Assembly (NCBI RefSeq): GCF_900111175.1
Contig: NZ_FOGI01000004.1
Location: 62,001 to 126,000, forward strand
Reading direction: 5' to 3'
Source: Actinokineospora terrae
GTDB lineage: Bacteria > Actinomycetota > Actinomycetes > Mycobacteriales > Pseudonocardiaceae
Length of the DNA: 64,000 bases
A model generated the notes under the pieces. The model was not told where the DNA came from. It saw nothing but the letters and a program-made list of their open reading frames with translations, and ran no database searches. The position numbers were made by a program, and so were the translations under genes. Below, piece after piece: positions 41,054 to 49,829 of this stretch; the stretch's first letter is position 1; each line of letters begins with the position of its first letter.

Positions 41054-41899
41054 CTACAGGTAGCCCGCGACGAACTTGAGCGCCTCGGGGATGGCCCGGC
41101 GGAAGTAGGCGTCGTCGTGGCCGCCGGGGTCGTAGGCGGTCTTGACCGCCTTCACCTTCTGGGCGAGTTGCCTGGTCAGCTCCAGGCGCTCGGTGTCCTC
41201 GGTGCCGCACCACAGGCCGATCGGGGTCTTGCCCAGCTCCATCGTGTGCCGCAGCGGCTCCAGCCGCTCCCACTGGGCCTGGTCGTTGAACATCTTGGCG
41301 CGCTGCGCGGAGTCCCAGGTGCTGTAGAGGGTGGGGCTGATCGCGGCGACGGCCTGGAAGCCGGGCGAGCGGCCCTGGTTGAGCGCGGCCGAGCCGCCCT
41401 CGCCGAAGCCCACCACGGAGAACGGGGTGGTCGCCAGGTCGTGGTAGTCGAGCCAGCCGGGCAGGTCCTCGTTGAGCATCCGGTGCGGGTCGTCGTCCTT
41501 GTTGCCGATCCAGTTGCCGCCCTCGACGGCCACCACCGCGAACGGCGGCGCCCCGTCGCGCACGATCTGGGTCAGCACCTGCGGCACGCCGTAGTCGAGG
41601 AACACCTTCGCCGCGCCCCAGCCGCCGTGCAGCGCGATGCACACCGGGATCGGCTCCGGCGGGATGCCCTCCGGGCGGATGATGACGATGTCGACCTCGC
41701 GGTAGCGGCCCGCGGACAGGTTCCTGCCGGTGACCACCGGCGCGATCTCGCTGGTCGGCGTCTTGCTGCCGATCACGGGGTTCGGTGGCGCAGACGGCGA
41801 CGCCTGCTGCTGGCACCCGGCGACCAGCCCGGCACCCAGCCCGACCCCGGCCATCAGCACCGAGCGCCGCGACAGTCGAACAGTTCGCGCAGTGTTCAC
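41054..41899 (-). CDS. Lipoprotein esterase-like protein, nucleophile Ser missing
   Basis: The protein has about 281 residues from GTG 41899 (GGAG 5 nt upstream; a longer frame starts at 41917). SRRSVLMAG is twin-arginine-like and LVAGC is a lipobox, so it should be an exported lipoprotein. CIALHGGWGAAKVFLDY gives the oxyanion loop of an esterase D-like alpha/beta hydrolase. The nucleophile elbow is VVGFGEGGSAAL: GxGxG with no Ser at the centre. The His in DPGGHDDAYF is present. It may be non-catalytic or use another residue. Confidence 0.75.
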   Translation of the reverse strand: MNTARTVRLSRRSVLMAGVGLGAGLVAGCQQQASPSAPPNPVIGSKTPTSEIAPVVTGRNLSAGRYREVDIVIIRPEGIPPEPIPVCIALHGGWGAAKVFLDYGVPQVLTQIVRDGAPPFAVVAVEGGNWIGNKDDDPHRMLNEDLPGWLDYHDLATTPFSVVGFGEGGSAALNQGRSPGFQAVAAISPTLYSTWDSAQRAKMFNDQAQWERLEPLRHTMELGKTPIGLWCGTEDTERLELTRQLAQKVKAVKTAYDPGGHDDAYFRRAIPEALKFVAGYL

Positions 41900-41917
41900 A
41901 AGTTCTCCGCTCCTCAC

Positions 41918-42348
41918 GGACCCCTGGGCCGAATCCTATTGGTCTACTGCCGTCGCGTGGGCGCTCCGTAGTGAAACGGTTGCCGGGAGAGCGCTCCCAG
42001 TCCGCCTGTGATCCTTCACAAGGGGCGCAACGCTTGTGCGGATAGACCTAACTGGCAACTGGTAGCTCTACCGTCCCCCGACAATCGTCCCCGGCCAATC
42101 GGGTTACGCGATCTCTAGCGCTACCACCACTTCACCAGCGGCATGGCCCAGATCGGGCGCATTCAGCCCAACGCCAATAAGGCCGTTTGCCACCACCCGC
42201 GCCTCTTACGCCATCCATCGGTGAACGATTCCGGTGCCACTCGGGCTACGGCTTCAAGTTGATCTCGTGTTCGGCCGCGGACGTGGACCAGTTCGCGATC
42301 CGGGGCTCCCGGTCGCACGGTTCGTGTCCACGTTGGTACTGACCGTGA
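41918..42348. other. Gene-free stretch upstream of the esterase and downstream of cobL
   Basis: No convincing ORF, tRNA, riboswitch or strong terminator was seen. A direct repeat ACTGG..ACTGG is near 42050, which is trivial. The esterase promoter is expected near 41920-42000. I see nothing else. Confidence 0.5.
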
Positions 42349-43524
42349 TCAGCGAGTGGCCCAGATCAGCGCGGTGGCGCTCGCGGGGGTGAGGGTGGTG
42401 CCGTCCGCGGTGGGGGTCAGGGCGGCGGTGGTGAGGTGGCAGCCGTCGACCTCGTAGCAGGCGCCGACGAGGATCTGGCGGGTCTCGGTGAGGCGGTCGA
42501 CCTCGCGGACCAGGACGACGACCCGGTCCGCGCCCGCGGCGGCGCACGCGCGGACGAGGTCGGGGCGGGCGGAGGCCAGGAAGATCGAGTCCGGCCGCGG
42601 CAGGTCGGTCAGCGCCTCGCCGTCGGCCAGCCGGACATCGACCTCGTGGGCGGCGGCGTTGGCGACGATCCGCACGCACAGCCCCGGGTCGCGCTCGACG
42701 GCGATGACGGCGGCGCCGAGCCGGGCGGCCTCGATGCCGACAGCACCGGAGCCCGCGCCGACATCCCACAGCAGCGCCCCCGGCCGCGGGGCCAGCCTGG
42801 CCAGCGCCAGCGCGCTGATCTCCGGGGCGACGCCGAGGCCCTCGCGGGTGGCGAAAGCGCTTGCGGGCAGCGCCCAGCCGCCGGGCGGGGGCACCGGCTC
42901 GCCGCCCGCGATCCACCGGGCCGCGCCAACGGCGTCGATGGAGGTCAGGCACAGCACCAGGTTGGGCTCCCGCCAGCGCGCCCGTTCCGCCTCGGTGACG
43001 TCCACAATGGACAGCTTCTCGGCCTGGCCGCCGACGTCCTCCAGCACCGCGATCGCGCGCCGCCAGCCGCGCAGTTCCCTGGCCAGTTCGGCCGGACCGG
43101 CGCCGGGAGCGGTCAGCACCGCGACGGCCTTGCGGGCGCGGCAGACGTTGACCGCGTGCCGGAAGTCGCGGCCGTGCGCGCTGACCACGGTGATGTCGTC
43201 CCACGGGCGCCGCAGCATCGCCGCGAGGCGCTGGACGTCGGTGATCCCGGGACGCACCACGACCTGGACGCCGCGCTCGCGCAGCACCCGCAGGTCGCCG
43301 AAGAAGCCGGGATCACCGGCGACGAGCAGGACCGCGGCGTCGGCGGCGGCGAGGGAGTCCAGCGCGGCACCGGTGAGCGGACCGGCGGTCTCGATCACGC
43401 GCGCCGACCCGGTGTAGCCCGCGAGCAGCGCTCTCGGCCCGACGACCAGGTCCGCCGCGTCGAGCGCGCCACCGGGCACGGCCTGACCAGCCGCGGCCAG
43501 GCCACCTAGAACGGTCACCGTCAT
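42349..43524 (-). CDS. cobL: Precorrin-6Y C5,15-methyltransferase (decarboxylating)
   Basis: This 391-residue fusion has an N-terminal CbiE domain (about 1-195: VTVLGGLAAAGQAVPGGALD in part, LVAGDPGFFGDL, ITVVSAHGRDF) and a C-terminal CbiT domain with the SAM-binding motif LLWDVGAGSGAVGIEAARLG (about 240). It catalyses two methylations and a decarboxylation of precorrin-6Y in B12 synthesis. It is downstream of cobM in a two-gene operon. Confidence 0.95.
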   Translation of the reverse strand: MTVTVLGGLAAAGQAVPGGALDAADLVVGPRALLAGYTGSARVIETAGPLTGAALDSLAAADAAVLLVAGDPGFFGDLRVLRERGVQVVVRPGITDVQRLAAMLRRPWDDITVVSAHGRDFRHAVNVCRARKAVAVLTAPGAGPAELARELRGWRRAIAVLEDVGGQAEKLSIVDVTEAERARWREPNLVLCLTSIDAVGAARWIAGGEPVPPPGGWALPASAFATREGLGVAPEISALALARLAPRPGALLWDVGAGSGAVGIEAARLGAAVIAVERDPGLCVRIVANAAAHEVDVRLADGEALTDLPRPDSIFLASARPDLVRACAAAGADRVVVLVREVDRLTETRQILVGACYEVDGCHLTTAALTPTADGTTLTPASATALIWATR

Positions 43525-43555
43525 GGCGGTATTCGACCACGCCCGTGAACGGGAC

Positions 43556-44647
43556 TCACTTCTTCGTGGTGCGCCTCGCGCCGGTCCGCGTCGGGCGCGC
43601 GGGCTGCTTCTTGGTCGCCGTGGCCCGCTTGACCACCGGTTTCGGCTCCGCGGCGACCGGCACCTCGGGCACCGACTCGATCGTCGGGGCGTCCGGCGCC
43701 CGCTCGGCGGGAGCCGGCTCCGACCGGGCCACCACGGGCTCGACCGACACGAACTCGGCGGACCCGGGCTCAGCCGACTCCGGTTCGACAGCGCCCGCCG
43801 GGGCAGGATCCTCGACGGTGGGATCGCAGGCTGTGGGATCGCCGACGGCGGGAGCGGGCTCCGGGAACGAGCGGCGCGACCAGGTGCCGTTCGACCGCCA
43901 CGACCGCGAGGTCCACCGCTTGCCCGTCTCGGTCTCGCGCGGCGCGTACCCCGCCCTCGGCTTGGCCTGGCGCAGCGCGTCGCCCACCAGGAACACCGCG
44001 TTGCGCCACAGGTTGGCGCCCTTCACGTCGGCGACGAGTTCACCGATGGTCGTGCGCAGCAGCGTCTCGTCCACCCAGCTGATCTTGTGCGCGACCACCA
44101 CCGGTACCTCTGAGTCCAACCCGGCGCCGAGGAGAGCCTCGACCAGTTCGGCGGCCCGCGCGGCCGGGGCGTGCACTACGAGCGTGCGGCTGTCCGCGGC
44201 GAGTTCGCGTACCCGCTCGAAGTCGGCCTCGGTGACCACCACGGTGTCGGCGCCCGCGGTCTCGACGAGCGCGTTACCGGTGGCGGCCGCGGCGGCGGAC
44301 ACCGGCGACACCCCGGGCACGACCTCGGTGTCGAGCCCGAGCCGCGCGCACAGCTCGCGTTGTTCGCGCAGGTCGGCGCAGTGCGCCGGGTCGCCCGCGA
44401 CGAGCCGGACGGCGCGGTGGTGCCTGCTGGCGAGCCTGCGGTACAGCTCGGCGAGCTCGTCGGCGGCGAGCCGGGCGTGGTCGACGAGGTCCGCGTCGGG
44501 TTTGGTGTGCTCGCGCAGCCACAGCGGGTCGACCGCGCTCGGGGTGTAGAGCACCAGGTCCGCCTCGGCGATCCTGGCCGCCCCGCGCAGGGTGATGAGG
44601 TCGGCCGCCCCCGGTCCAGCTCCCACGAAACTCACGGCGCCACGCAT
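43556..44647 (-). CDS. cobM: Precorrin-4 C11-methyltransferase with a long Ala/Glu/Pro and Lys/Arg tail
   Basis: This 363-residue protein, against about 250 for typical CobM, starts at ATG 44647. The catalytic domain (1-245) has VSFVGAGPGAADLITLRGA, VRLVAGDPAHCADLREQ and VPGVSPVSAAAAATG of the tetrapyrrole methylase family. After residue about 255 there is an acidic Pro/Glu/Ala stretch (AVEPESAEPGSAEF) and finally a basic tail rich in Lys, Arg and Thr (KRATATKKQPARPTRTG). This extension is not part of the methylase fold. It is upstream of cobL. Confidence 0.92.
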   Translation of the reverse strand: MRGAVSFVGAGPGAADLITLRGAARIAEADLVLYTPSAVDPLWLREHTKPDADLVDHARLAADELAELYRRLASRHHRAVRLVAGDPAHCADLREQRELCARLGLDTEVVPGVSPVSAAAAATGNALVETAGADTVVVTEADFERVRELAADSRTLVVHAPAARAAELVEALLGAGLDSEVPVVVAHKISWVDETLLRTTIGELVADVKGANLWRNAVFLVGDALRQAKPRAGYAPRETETGKRWTSRSWRSNGTWSRRSFPEPAPAVGDPTACDPTVEDPAPAGAVEPESAEPGSAEFVSVEPVVARSEPAPAERAPDAPTIESVPEVPVAAEPKPVVKRATATKKQPARPTRTGARRTTKK

Positions 44648-44719
44648 GGCCCGACCGTATCGTCCGGCCTGCCCCGCCCCCTGGGCACCCCGAGCGGTGG
44701 CCGGTGTCAGACTCGCTGC

Positions 44720-45880
44720 GTGAACGACGCACCCAGCCCCGCCGAGCAGGTCTTCGACTGGCTCGACGCGCACGCCGACGACCGCCGCCGGGCCGGGTTG
44801 GCCAGGCAGCTGCGGCCGCGCGGGCACGACTCGGACCTGCTCGACCTCGCGGGCAACGACTACCTGGGGCTGGCCCGCGACAAGCGGGTGACCGGCTCGG
44901 CCGCGGCGGCGACGCTGCGCTGGGGCGCGGGGGCGACCGGGTCGCGGCTGGTCACCGGGACCACGGAGCTGCACAGCGAGCTGGAGTTCGACCTGGCCCG
45001 GTTCTGCGGGACGCAGGCGGCGCTGGTGTTCTCGTCGGGGTTCGCGGCGAACCTCGGAGTGGTGACCGCGCTGTCGGGGAAGAACTGCTCGATCGTCACG
45101 GATTCCGCCATCCACGCCTCTTTGATCGATGGATGTCGACTGTCCCGCGCGGAGGTAGCGGTGGTCGGGCACGCCGACCCAGCCGCCGCAGGGCGCGCGC
45201 TCTCGACGCGACGGACCGAACGCGCCGTCTATGTCACCGATTCCGTGTTCAGCGTTGACGGTGACTTGGCTCCATTGGACGAACTCGCGCAGGTATGCCG
45301 GGAGAACAACGCGGCGCTGATCGTCGATGACGCGCATGGCCTTGGCGTGCTTGGTGAAGGCGGCCGGGGCGCGGTCGCGGCTGCCGGACTGGCAGGCGCA
45401 CCGGACGTGGTGACGACGGTGACGCTGTCGAAAGCCCTTGGCGCACAAGGAGGCGCGGTCTTGGGCCCGCGCCGGGTCATCAAGCACTTGGTCGACAACG
45501 CGCGCAGCTTCATCTTCGACACCGGCCTCGCCCCGAGCAGCGTCGCGGCCGCGCTCGCAGCGCTCAACATCCTCAAGGAAGAACCAGACCGCCCAGCGCG
45601 GGTGCTGGAGGTAGCGCTGACTCTCGCTGAGCGCCTTAAGGCAGCAGGGCTGGCAGTGAGCGACCCGACCGCAGCAGTGGTGTCGGTCCGCGCGCCCTCC
45701 CCCGACGCGGCCCTCACGTGGTCGAACGACTGCCGCGCGGCCGGGGTGTGGGTCGGCTGCTTCCGCCCGCCGTCCGTCCCGGACTCGATCTCACGCCTGC
45801 GGCTCACCGCGCGGGCGGACCTGACCGAGAGCGACATCGACCGGGCGGTCGACGTCATCACCCGCTGCGCCCCCCGGTAA
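44720..45880 (+). CDS. bioF: AONS-family PLP enzyme (8-amino-7-oxononanoate synthase-like)
   Basis: This 386-residue alpha-oxoamine synthase starts at GTG 44720. It has FSSGFAANLGVVTAL, SIHASLIDG, the PLP-binding DDAHGLGVLGEGGRG (Asp/His) and the Schiff-base Lys in TLSKALGAQGGAVLG. The order matches BioF, which condenses pimeloyl-ACP/CoA with alanine. No other biotin gene (bioA, bioD, bioB) is in the window; it stands between cobM and a methyltransferase. KBL or another oxoamine synthase is possible, but BioF is the best guess. Confidence 0.85.
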   Translation: MNDAPSPAEQVFDWLDAHADDRRRAGLARQLRPRGHDSDLLDLAGNDYLGLARDKRVTGSAAAATLRWGAGATGSRLVTGTTELHSELEFDLARFCGTQAALVFSSGFAANLGVVTALSGKNCSIVTDSAIHASLIDGCRLSRAEVAVVGHADPAAAGRALSTRRTERAVYVTDSVFSVDGDLAPLDELAQVCRENNAALIVDDAHGLGVLGEGGRGAVAAAGLAGAPDVVTTVTLSKALGAQGGAVLGPRRVIKHLVDNARSFIFDTGLAPSSVAAALAALNILKEEPDRPARVLEVALTLAERLKAAGLAVSDPTAAVVSVRAPSPDAALTWSNDCRAAGVWVGCFRPPSVPDSISRLRLTARADLTESDIDRAVDVITRCAPR

Positions 45881-45922
45881 TCGACTGGCCGAGCGGCCGC
45901 CCCGGCCCGGATCATGCGGGGC

Positions 45923-46756
45923 ATGGACCAGGAACCCGAGTACCAGGAAGCCGAGTACATCGCGGTCAACAAGGCGAAGTGGGACGAACGCGCGCCCGCC
46001 CACGCCGCGTCCGCCGACTACGGCTTCGAGCGGTTCCGCGCCGACCCGACCCACCTCAGCGACGTGGTCCGGTTCGACCGGCCGCGGCTGGGTGACCTGA
46101 CCGGCGTGCGCGGCGTGCACCTGCAGTGCCACATCGGCACCGACACGCTGTCGCTGGCCAGGCTCGGCGCGCGGATGAGCGGCCTGGACTTCTCCGCCGA
46201 GTCGCTGCGCCAGGCCCGCGCGCTGGCCGGGGACACCGTCGACTTCCACGAGTCCGACGTGTACCGCGCCCTCGACGTGCTCGACCCGGGCGGCTACGAC
46301 CTCGTCTACACCGGCGTCGGGGCGCTGTGCTGGCTGCCCTCGGTCAGCCGGTGGGCCGGTGTCGTGGCCGGGCTGCTGCGCCCGGGTGGGCGGCTGTTCC
46401 TGCGGGAGTCGCACCCGCTGCTGTGGGCGCTCGACGAGAAGGCCGACCGGCCGGTGTTGCGGTACCCGTACTTCGAGCACGTCGAGCCGCTGGTGTTCGA
46501 GGAGTACGACACCTACGTCGCGACCGACGTGGCGTTCACCCAGGGGTACACGCACACCTGGAACCACGGGCTCGGCGAGATCGTGACCGCGCTGCTGGAG
46601 CGGGGTCTGCGGCTGACACTGCTGGAGGAGCACGACAGCGTCCCGTGGAACGCGCTGCCCGGCCAGATGACCGAGTCGGCCGATGGCGAGTGGCGGCTGA
46701 CGTCGGAGCCCGAGCGGCTCGCGGCGAGCTACACGCTCGTCGCGGTCAAGGACTGA
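45923..46756 (+). CDS. SAM-dependent methyltransferase
   Basis: This protein of about 277 residues has VHLQCHIGTDTLSLARLGA (motif I, GxxG replaced by CHIGTDT), GLDFSAESLRQARAL (motif II) and DLVYTGVGALCWLPSV (motif IV) with LLRPGGRLFLRESHP. The CHIGTD motif marks a class I methyltransferase subgroup common in actinomycetes. ATG 45923 is preferred over 45914. Its 3' end overlaps the convergent GNAT gene by 28 nt. Substrate unknown. Confidence 0.88.
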   Translation: MDQEPEYQEAEYIAVNKAKWDERAPAHAASADYGFERFRADPTHLSDVVRFDRPRLGDLTGVRGVHLQCHIGTDTLSLARLGARMSGLDFSAESLRQARALAGDTVDFHESDVYRALDVLDPGGYDLVYTGVGALCWLPSVSRWAGVVAGLLRPGGRLFLRESHPLLWALDEKADRPVLRYPYFEHVEPLVFEEYDTYVATDVAFTQGYTHTWNHGLGEIVTALLERGLRLTLLEEHDSVPWNALPGQMTESADGEWRLTSEPERLAASYTLVAVKD

Positions 46757-47184
46757 CCGGGGCGGCGCATGCGGATGTGCAGGATGCCGTCTTCGTCGAA
46801 GGGCTCGCCTTCCGGCACATAGCCGAACTTCGCATAGAGGGCCTGGGCGGGAAGTTGGGCATCTAGGACGCTCTCGTCCGGACCGACGATGTCGAGCGCG
46901 GCGGCCATGAGCTTGCTGCCCAGGCCGGTGCCTCTAGCGGTGGCGGCGGTGCACACGCGACCTACGCGGCGCACGGTGCCCGGAGCACCGAGCACGCGGA
47001 GGTAGGCCAACGGCTCGGTGTCCGGCTGCCACCAGACGTGCACGGTGTCGGGCAAGAGGTCGCGGCCGTCCAACTCGGGGTACGGACACGTCTGTTCCAC
47101 CACGAACACGAGAAGCCGCAGCGTGAGCACGGCGTAGAGGTCAGCCGCGGTCATCTCGGGCCCGGGGGCGGCGTGAAGCGTCAC
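46729..47184 (-). CDS. GNAT family N-acetyltransferase (ElaA-like)
   Basis: This 151-residue protein has LYAVLTLRLLVFVVEQTCPY at the N-terminus, RVGRVCTAATARGTGLGSKLM, the acetyl-CoA-binding V-x-x-x-x-R-G-x-G motif, and LYAKFGYVPEGEPF. The order matches ElaA. It is translated from a gene 13 nt after the trypsin-like protease and ends inside the convergent methyltransferase. Confidence 0.9.
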   Translation of the reverse strand: MTLHAAPGPEMTAADLYAVLTLRLLVFVVEQTCPYPELDGRDLLPDTVHVWWQPDTEPLAYLRVLGAPGTVRRVGRVCTAATARGTGLGSKLMAAALDIVGPDESVLDAQLPAQALYAKFGYVPEGEPFDEDGILHIRMRRPGQSLTATSV

Positions 47185-47197
47185 GCCACCGTGGATA

Positions 47198-47962
47198 TCA
47201 CAGGTGGTCGCCGATCAGATCGGCGTACGCGGCGACGCGGGTGTAGACGCCGGGCTTGCCCGCCTCGGCGCAGCCCTGGCCCCACGAGGAGATGCCGACG
47301 AGCCTGCCGTCCACGATCAGGGGGCCGCCGGAGTCGCCCTGGCAGGTGTCGATACCGCCCTCGGGCAGGCCCGCGCAGACCATGGAGTCGTCGAGGAAGT
47401 TGTCGTAGTCGACCGCGCACTCGGTGTCGGACACCAGGCGGACCTGGGCGCCGAGCAGGTAGCGGGACGCGGCCCCCGTCTCGGCCACGCGACCCCAGCC
47501 GAGGATCCCGGCCGGGGCATCGGGGGTGTAGATCGCCCGGTCGGTGGCCACCGGCAGCGGCCGGTACGGCACCCGCTCGGCGAGGGTGAGGACAGCCACG
47601 TCGTCACCCAGGGTCACGTCGCGGTAGTCGGGGTGCACCCAGATGTCCTTGACGCCGACGGTCACCCCGTCCGTGCTGCTCTTGTCCTCGCGGCCCGCGA
47701 CGACGAGGACCCGGTCGCGGGGGTAGGCCTTGGCGCAGTGGGCGGCGGTGACGACCTTGTCGCGGTCGACGAGGGTGCCGCCGCAGAACTGGAACCCGTT
47801 CGAGGTGGCCAGGTACACGACGTACGGGTGGTCGGCGATCGGCACGCGCTGCCCGCCGACGATCTGCTCGGAGGCGTCGGCGCGGAACAACTGGCCGAGC
47901 AACGCGACCAGGATCGCCACGGCGGCCAGGGCGCCGAGGATGCGGCGGGCGTAGAGCCCCAT
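47198..47962 (-). CDS. Secreted trypsin-like serine protease
   Basis: The protein has 254 residues from ATG 47962 (AGGAG upstream). A signal peptide or anchor (ILGALAAVAILVALLGQLF) is followed by the mature trypsin start IVGGQRVPIADHPYVVYL. The triad is His in VVTAAHC, Asp in GDDVAVLTL and Ser in CQGDSGGPLIV. Six cysteines fit three disulfides. The residue before the substrate pocket (DTCQGDSGGP) indicates trypsin-like specificity for Arg/Lys. It is divergent from the M15 peptidase gene. Confidence 0.93.
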   Translation of the reverse strand: MGLYARRILGALAAVAILVALLGQLFRADASEQIVGGQRVPIADHPYVVYLATSNGFQFCGGTLVDRDKVVTAAHCAKAYPRDRVLVVAGREDKSSTDGVTVGVKDIWVHPDYRDVTLGDDVAVLTLAERVPYRPLPVATDRAIYTPDAPAGILGWGRVAETGAASRYLLGAQVRLVSDTECAVDYDNFLDDSMVCAGLPEGGIDTCQGDSGGPLIVDGRLVGISSWGQGCAEAGKPGVYTRVAAYADLIGDHL

Positions 47963-48095
47963 GGGTGTGTCTCCTGTCGGGGGGATCCAGCGGGGGTTCG
48001 GGCAGGTCGACACGGTAGGTCAAATCGGAGCCGAACGGTTACTCTGCGCTGTCGCTCGAACGGGTGGAACTTTCCGGGTACGGCATGCTGGGCAG

Positions 48096-49001
48096 GTGCG
48101 CCGCCTCCTGCCCGCCCTGTGCCTGCTGCTCGCCGCCGGGTGCGTGACGCCCGAACAGCAACGCGCCGCCTCCAGCAGCGCGGCGGCCCCGACCAGCGAG
48201 TCCGTGGCGACCACCGCGCCATCCACCGCCATCCCGCCGACCACGAGCGCGACCACGACGGTCCCGGTGACCGCGGCCCCGCCGGTGACAACGCAGGCGC
48301 CCACCGAGACGTGGGTGGTCGGGGCGGAGCCGCTGCCGCTGGGGGCGGACGGGTTCGGGAAGGTGCTGCCGACGCCCGCGGTCCTGGTGAACCGGTCACT
48401 GCCGACTCGCGACGTGCTGCCGCCGCCCGCGGACGGCAGGTACGCGGCGACGGTGTCGGAGGTGCCCACGGCGGTGTTGCGGCGCAGCACCTGGCAGTCG
48501 GGGTGCCCGGTGACCGCGGGTCAGCTGCGGTACCTGACGATGTCGTTCTGGGGGTTCGACGGGAAAGCGCACACCGGCGAGATGATCGTCAACGCGCGGG
48601 TGGCGCAAGACGTGACCAAGGTGTTCGGGACGCTGTTCGCGAACCGGTTCCCCTTGGAGGAGATGCGGGTGACAGCGCTACCCGAGCTGGATCTCCCCCC
48701 GACCGGCGATGGCAACAACACCGGCGCGTTCGTCTGCCGCGCGGTCCGCACGGGCACGACGTGGTCGGCGCACGCCTACGGCCTCGCGATCGACATCAAC
48801 CCGTTCTGCAACCCTTACACCAAGGGGAAGCTGGTGCTGCCGGAGCTGGCTTCCTCCTATGTGGACAGGGCGCGGAAGCGACCGGGGATGCTCTACTCCG
48901 GTGACCCCGTCGTGCGCGCGTTCACCGCGATCGGCTGGACCTGGGGCGGCACGTGGACGTCCCCGGTGGACCGCCAGCACTTCAGCGCGACCGGCGGCTG
49001 A
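48096..49001 (+). CDS. M15-family D,D-peptidase-like lipoprotein
   Basis: The protein has 301 residues from GTG 48096. [14 protein letters not shown] is a lipoprotein signal with lipobox LAAGC. A Thr/Ala/Pro-rich linker (about 20-80) follows. The C-terminal domain has the M15 zinc motif [12 protein letters not shown] (His and Asp) and HFSATGG at the end. It should cleave D-Ala peptides or peptidoglycan crosslinks (VanY/M15_4 type) outside the membrane. The next gene starts 1 nt after its stop. Confidence 0.87.
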   Translation: MRRLLPALCLLLAAGCVTPEQQRAASSSAAAPTSESVATTAPSTAIPPTTSATTTVPVTAAPPVTTQAPTETWVVGAEPLPLGADGFGKVLPTPAVLVNRSLPTRDVLPPPADGRYAATVSEVPTAVLRRSTWQSGCPVTAGQLRYLTMSFWGFDGKAHTGEMIVNARVAQDVTKVFGTLFANRFPLEEMRVTALPELDLPPTGDGNNTGAFVCRAVRTGTTWSAHAYGLAIDINPFCNPYTKGKLVLPELASSYVDRARKRPGMLYSGDPVVRAFTAIGWTWGGTWTSPVDRQHFSATGG

Positions 49002-49002
49002 C

Positions 49003-49329
49003 GTGCTGCGGTCGGTGGCGCTGTTCCTGCTCGCGGCCATCGCCGAGATCGGCGGCGCGTGGCTGGTGTGGCAGGGCGTCCGCGAGGACCGCGGCTGGCT
49101 GTGGGTGCTCGGCGGGGTGCTCGCCCTCGGCGCGTACGGATTTGTCGCGACAGTGCAACCCGACGCCCACTTCGGCCGGGTCCTCGCCGCCTACGGCGGG
49201 GTGTTCGTGGCGGGCTCGCTGGCCTGGGCCGTGGTCGTGGACGGTTTCCGCCCCGACCGCTGGGACCTGCTCGGCGCCGCCCTGTGCCTGGCGGGGGTCG
49301 CGGCGATCATGTACGCCCCCCGTGGGTGA
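49003..49329 (+). CDS. YnfA/UPF0060 family small membrane protein
   Basis: This 108-residue protein starts at GTG 49003, 1 nt after the M15 stop. Four membrane helices are visible: [20 protein letters not shown] (with the [10 protein letters not shown] signature), [38 protein letters not shown] and [16 protein letters not shown]. The order and DRWDLLG segment fit the UPF0060 family. The role is probably small-molecule efflux but unproven. Confidence 0.9.
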   Translation: MLRSVALFLLAAIAEIGGAWLVWQGVREDRGWLWVLGGVLALGAYGFVATVQPDAHFGRVLAAYGGVFVAGSLAWAVVVDGFRPDRWDLLGAALCLAGVAAIMYAPRG

Positions 49330-49509
49330 TCACCACCAGGTGAGAGCTGTAACGCTGCGCACAGGCGACGCGACCCTGGAATGGACCGTGCGGAGCGGGA
49401 ACCACCCTTGTCGGCCAGATGCCCCAACGGTGTTCACCCCCGCGCCGCGGTCTCGGCCGAACACGGCGATGGTGACGCAGAGCAACCTGAGCGCGCAGGA
49501 GGACCGGTG

Positions 49510-49725
49510 GTGACCAGCACGAACACAGCCCCCAAGACCGGCAGGCGATGGCTCTTCCTCGCCGTCTGGCTGCTGTGGTTCGCAGTCGGATTCCCCTACC
49601 CGGCCCCGACCTGGCAGCAGATGGGCGTGGCGGCCCTGGTCGCCACCGGGGCGGCCACCCTGATGGTGCTGGCCGCCACCGCCATCGGCTGGTGGCAGCA
49701 CCGCCCGCGGCGGTCCAGGACGTAG
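49510..49725 (+). CDS. Small two-helix membrane protein
   Basis: A 71-residue protein from GTG 49510 with AGGAGG upstream (GTG 49507 is an alternative). It has two membrane helices, LFLAVWLLWFAVGFPYP and MGVAALVATGAATLMVLAATAIGW, and a basic C-terminus. I do not recognise a family. A terminator hairpin follows at 49735. Confidence 0.7.
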   Translation: MTSTNTAPKTGRRWLFLAVWLLWFAVGFPYPAPTWQQMGVAALVATGAATLMVLAATAIGWWQHRPRRSRT

Positions 49726-49734
49726 GAAGGCGTC

Positions 49735-49758
49735 GACCCGCCGGATCGTCGGCGGGTC
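49735..49758. terminator. Terminator hairpin after the small membrane gene
   Basis: Arms GACCCGCCG (49735-49743) and CGGCGGGTC (49750-49758) with a 6-nt loop. A second weaker GGCGG/CCGCC stem lies near 49800-49817, before the stop of the convergent M48 gene. Both probably end transcription. Confidence 0.75.
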
Positions 49759-49829
49759 CACGCGCCGCTCCCCCGGTCGACCCGGCCGTGCGCCGGGGCG
49801 GCGGAAGTGCCCGCCGCCCCTCGGAAGAG

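Noticed and set aside
42031..42348. Possible tRNA or cobalamin riboswitch near the cob genes
   Set aside because: No cloverleaf arms or anticodon loop could be paired, and the conserved B12-box was not found. The cobM and cobL promoter is also on the other side.
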